A stretch of DNA of 6,158 bases from Rhodospirillales bacterium (GTDB taxonomy: Bacteria > Pseudomonadota > Alphaproteobacteria > Rhodospirillales > Magnetospirillaceae). The notes below the pieces were generated by a model, which saw only the letters and a list, made by a program, of their open reading frames with translations, was not told the origin of the DNA and searched no databases. Made by a program: the position numbers and the translations under genes. Shown here one piece after another: positions 5,737 to 6,158 of this stretch. How positions within the stretch are numbered: position 1 is the first letter of the stretch; every line of letters starts with the position of its first letter. The stretch covers positions 1 through 6,158 of the forward strand of contig JASHSH010000462.1 in assembly GCA_030040955.1 (NCBI GenBank), read 5' to 3'.

Positions 5737-5751
5737 GCGCGCGCCTATACT
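5722..5751 (+). promoter_or_regulatory. Candidate sigma-70-type promoter for the MaoC gene
   Basis: TTGTGA (5722-5727, 4 of 6 to TTGACA), an 18-base spacer, then TATACT (5746-5751, 5 of 6 to TATAAT). Transcription would start near 5758, giving a leader of about 39 bases to ATG 5797. These are the only A/T-rich islands in an otherwise G+C-saturated gap. The -10 box lies in the loop of a hairpin (5733-5744 with 5753-5763). Confidence 0.4.
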
Positions 5752-5796
5752 TGCGCGCCCGCCAAAGGGGCGCGGCCGCGGCGCGGGCGGGGAAGC

Positions 5797-6158
5797 ATGA
5801 ACGAGAACGGCGGATACTATTTCGAGGAGCTCGCCGTCGGCATGAGCGCGAGCTTCGGCCGTACGCTCACCGAGGCGGACATAGTCCTGTTCGCCGGCGT
5901 ATCGGGCGACACGAACCCCATCCACCTCAATCAGGACTATGCCGCCGACACCCCGTTCAAGGGGCGGATCGCGCACGGCATGCTCTCGGCCGGCTATATT
6001 TCCGCCGTGCTCGGCAACCGGCTGCCCGGTCCCGGCGCGGTGTATGTGACCCAAAGCCTGCGCTTCAAGGCGCCGATCCGTGCCGGCGATACCGTGACGG
6101 CTTCGGTCGAGGTCGTCGAACTCATCCCGGACAAGCGACGGGCCAATTTCAAGACCGT
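5797..6158 (+). CDS. MaoC/PhaJ-like (R)-specific enoyl-CoA hydratase, partial (3' end outside window)
   Basis: The first 120 complete codons are present and the frame is open to the window end; the family is usually 135-160 residues, so little is missing. This is a single hot-dog fold, hydratase-2 type. The catalytic block is GDTNPIHLNQDYA, with D38 and H43 matching the Asp-His pair of Aeromonas PhaJ. IAHGMLSAGYIS follows at 58-69, where S69 falls at the spacing of PhaJ Ser62. FKAPIRAGDTV at 90-100 is the usual later block. The likely reaction is reversible hydration of trans-2-enoyl-CoA to (R)-3-hydroxyacyl-CoA in the cytoplasm, feeding beta-oxidation side routes or polyhydroxyalkanoate synthesis. 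Chain-length choice, and a different acyl substrate as in many MaoC dehydratases, cannot be settled. ATG 5797 has GGGGAA at 5789-5794, a close but usable ribosome-binding site. Confidence 0.88.
   Translation, partial: MNENGGYYFEELAVGMSASFGRTLTEADIVLFAGVSGDTNPIHLNQDYAADTPFKGRIAHGMLSAGYISAVLGNRLPGPGAVYVTQSLRFKAPIRAGDTVTASVEVVELIPDKRRANFKT

Noticed and set aside
5608..6054. 148-codon minus-strand frame opposite the MaoC gene
   Set aside because: Shadow of a clear plus-strand MaoC/PhaJ domain with its catalytic residues in place.

Overview
This is a G+C-rich chromosomal segment with tightly packed genes, most likely from an alphaproteobacterium of the Rhizobiales/Rhodospirillales type. The guess rests on three things: the strong G/C bias at third codon positions, the LpxH-like phosphatase plus GT4 glycosyltransferase pair of a kind I know from alphaproteobacteria, and a lytic transglycosylase whose wording (ATIRQASRHTGVSFDYLMAQ) I recall from that class. 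No rRNA, tRNA, insertion sequence, CRISPR array or phage module is visible. The window looks like ordinary core or near-core chromosome.

Layout: (1) 69-1942, plus strand: an LpxH-like metallophosphoesterase overlapping by 73 bases a family-4 glycosyltransferase of the SqdX/SQD2 type, probably one envelope glycolipid unit. (2) 1939-5286, minus strand: four co-directional genes. In transcription order they are a small lipoprotein (5286-5002), a lytic transglycosylase-domain protein without a signal peptide (4918-3914), an unrecognised 367-residue soluble protein (3734-2631) and an unrecognised 214-residue protein with two N-terminal membrane segments (2583-1939). The gaps are 83, 179 and 47 bases, so all or part may be an operon. 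The last minus gene meets the glycosyltransferase tail to tail, and the palindrome CTAG gives both their stop codons. (3) 5373-6158, plus strand, divergent from the lipoprotein: a CsaA-type tRNA-binding protein, then a MaoC/PhaJ-type enoyl-CoA hydratase cut by the window end, with a candidate promoter of its own.

Functionally, the first unit points to envelope lipid or saccharide modification, the minus-strand genes partly to the cell envelope (lipoprotein, peptidoglycan enzyme, membrane protein), and the right end to protein or RNA quality control and acyl-CoA metabolism. I found no convincing new system. The best leads are the two unrecognised genes at 1939-3734, the signal-less transglycosylase with its long disordered tail, the overlapping gene ends, and the hairpin-embedded promoter at 5722-5763. 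No gene-free stretch exceeds 300 bases; the longest is 3735-3913.
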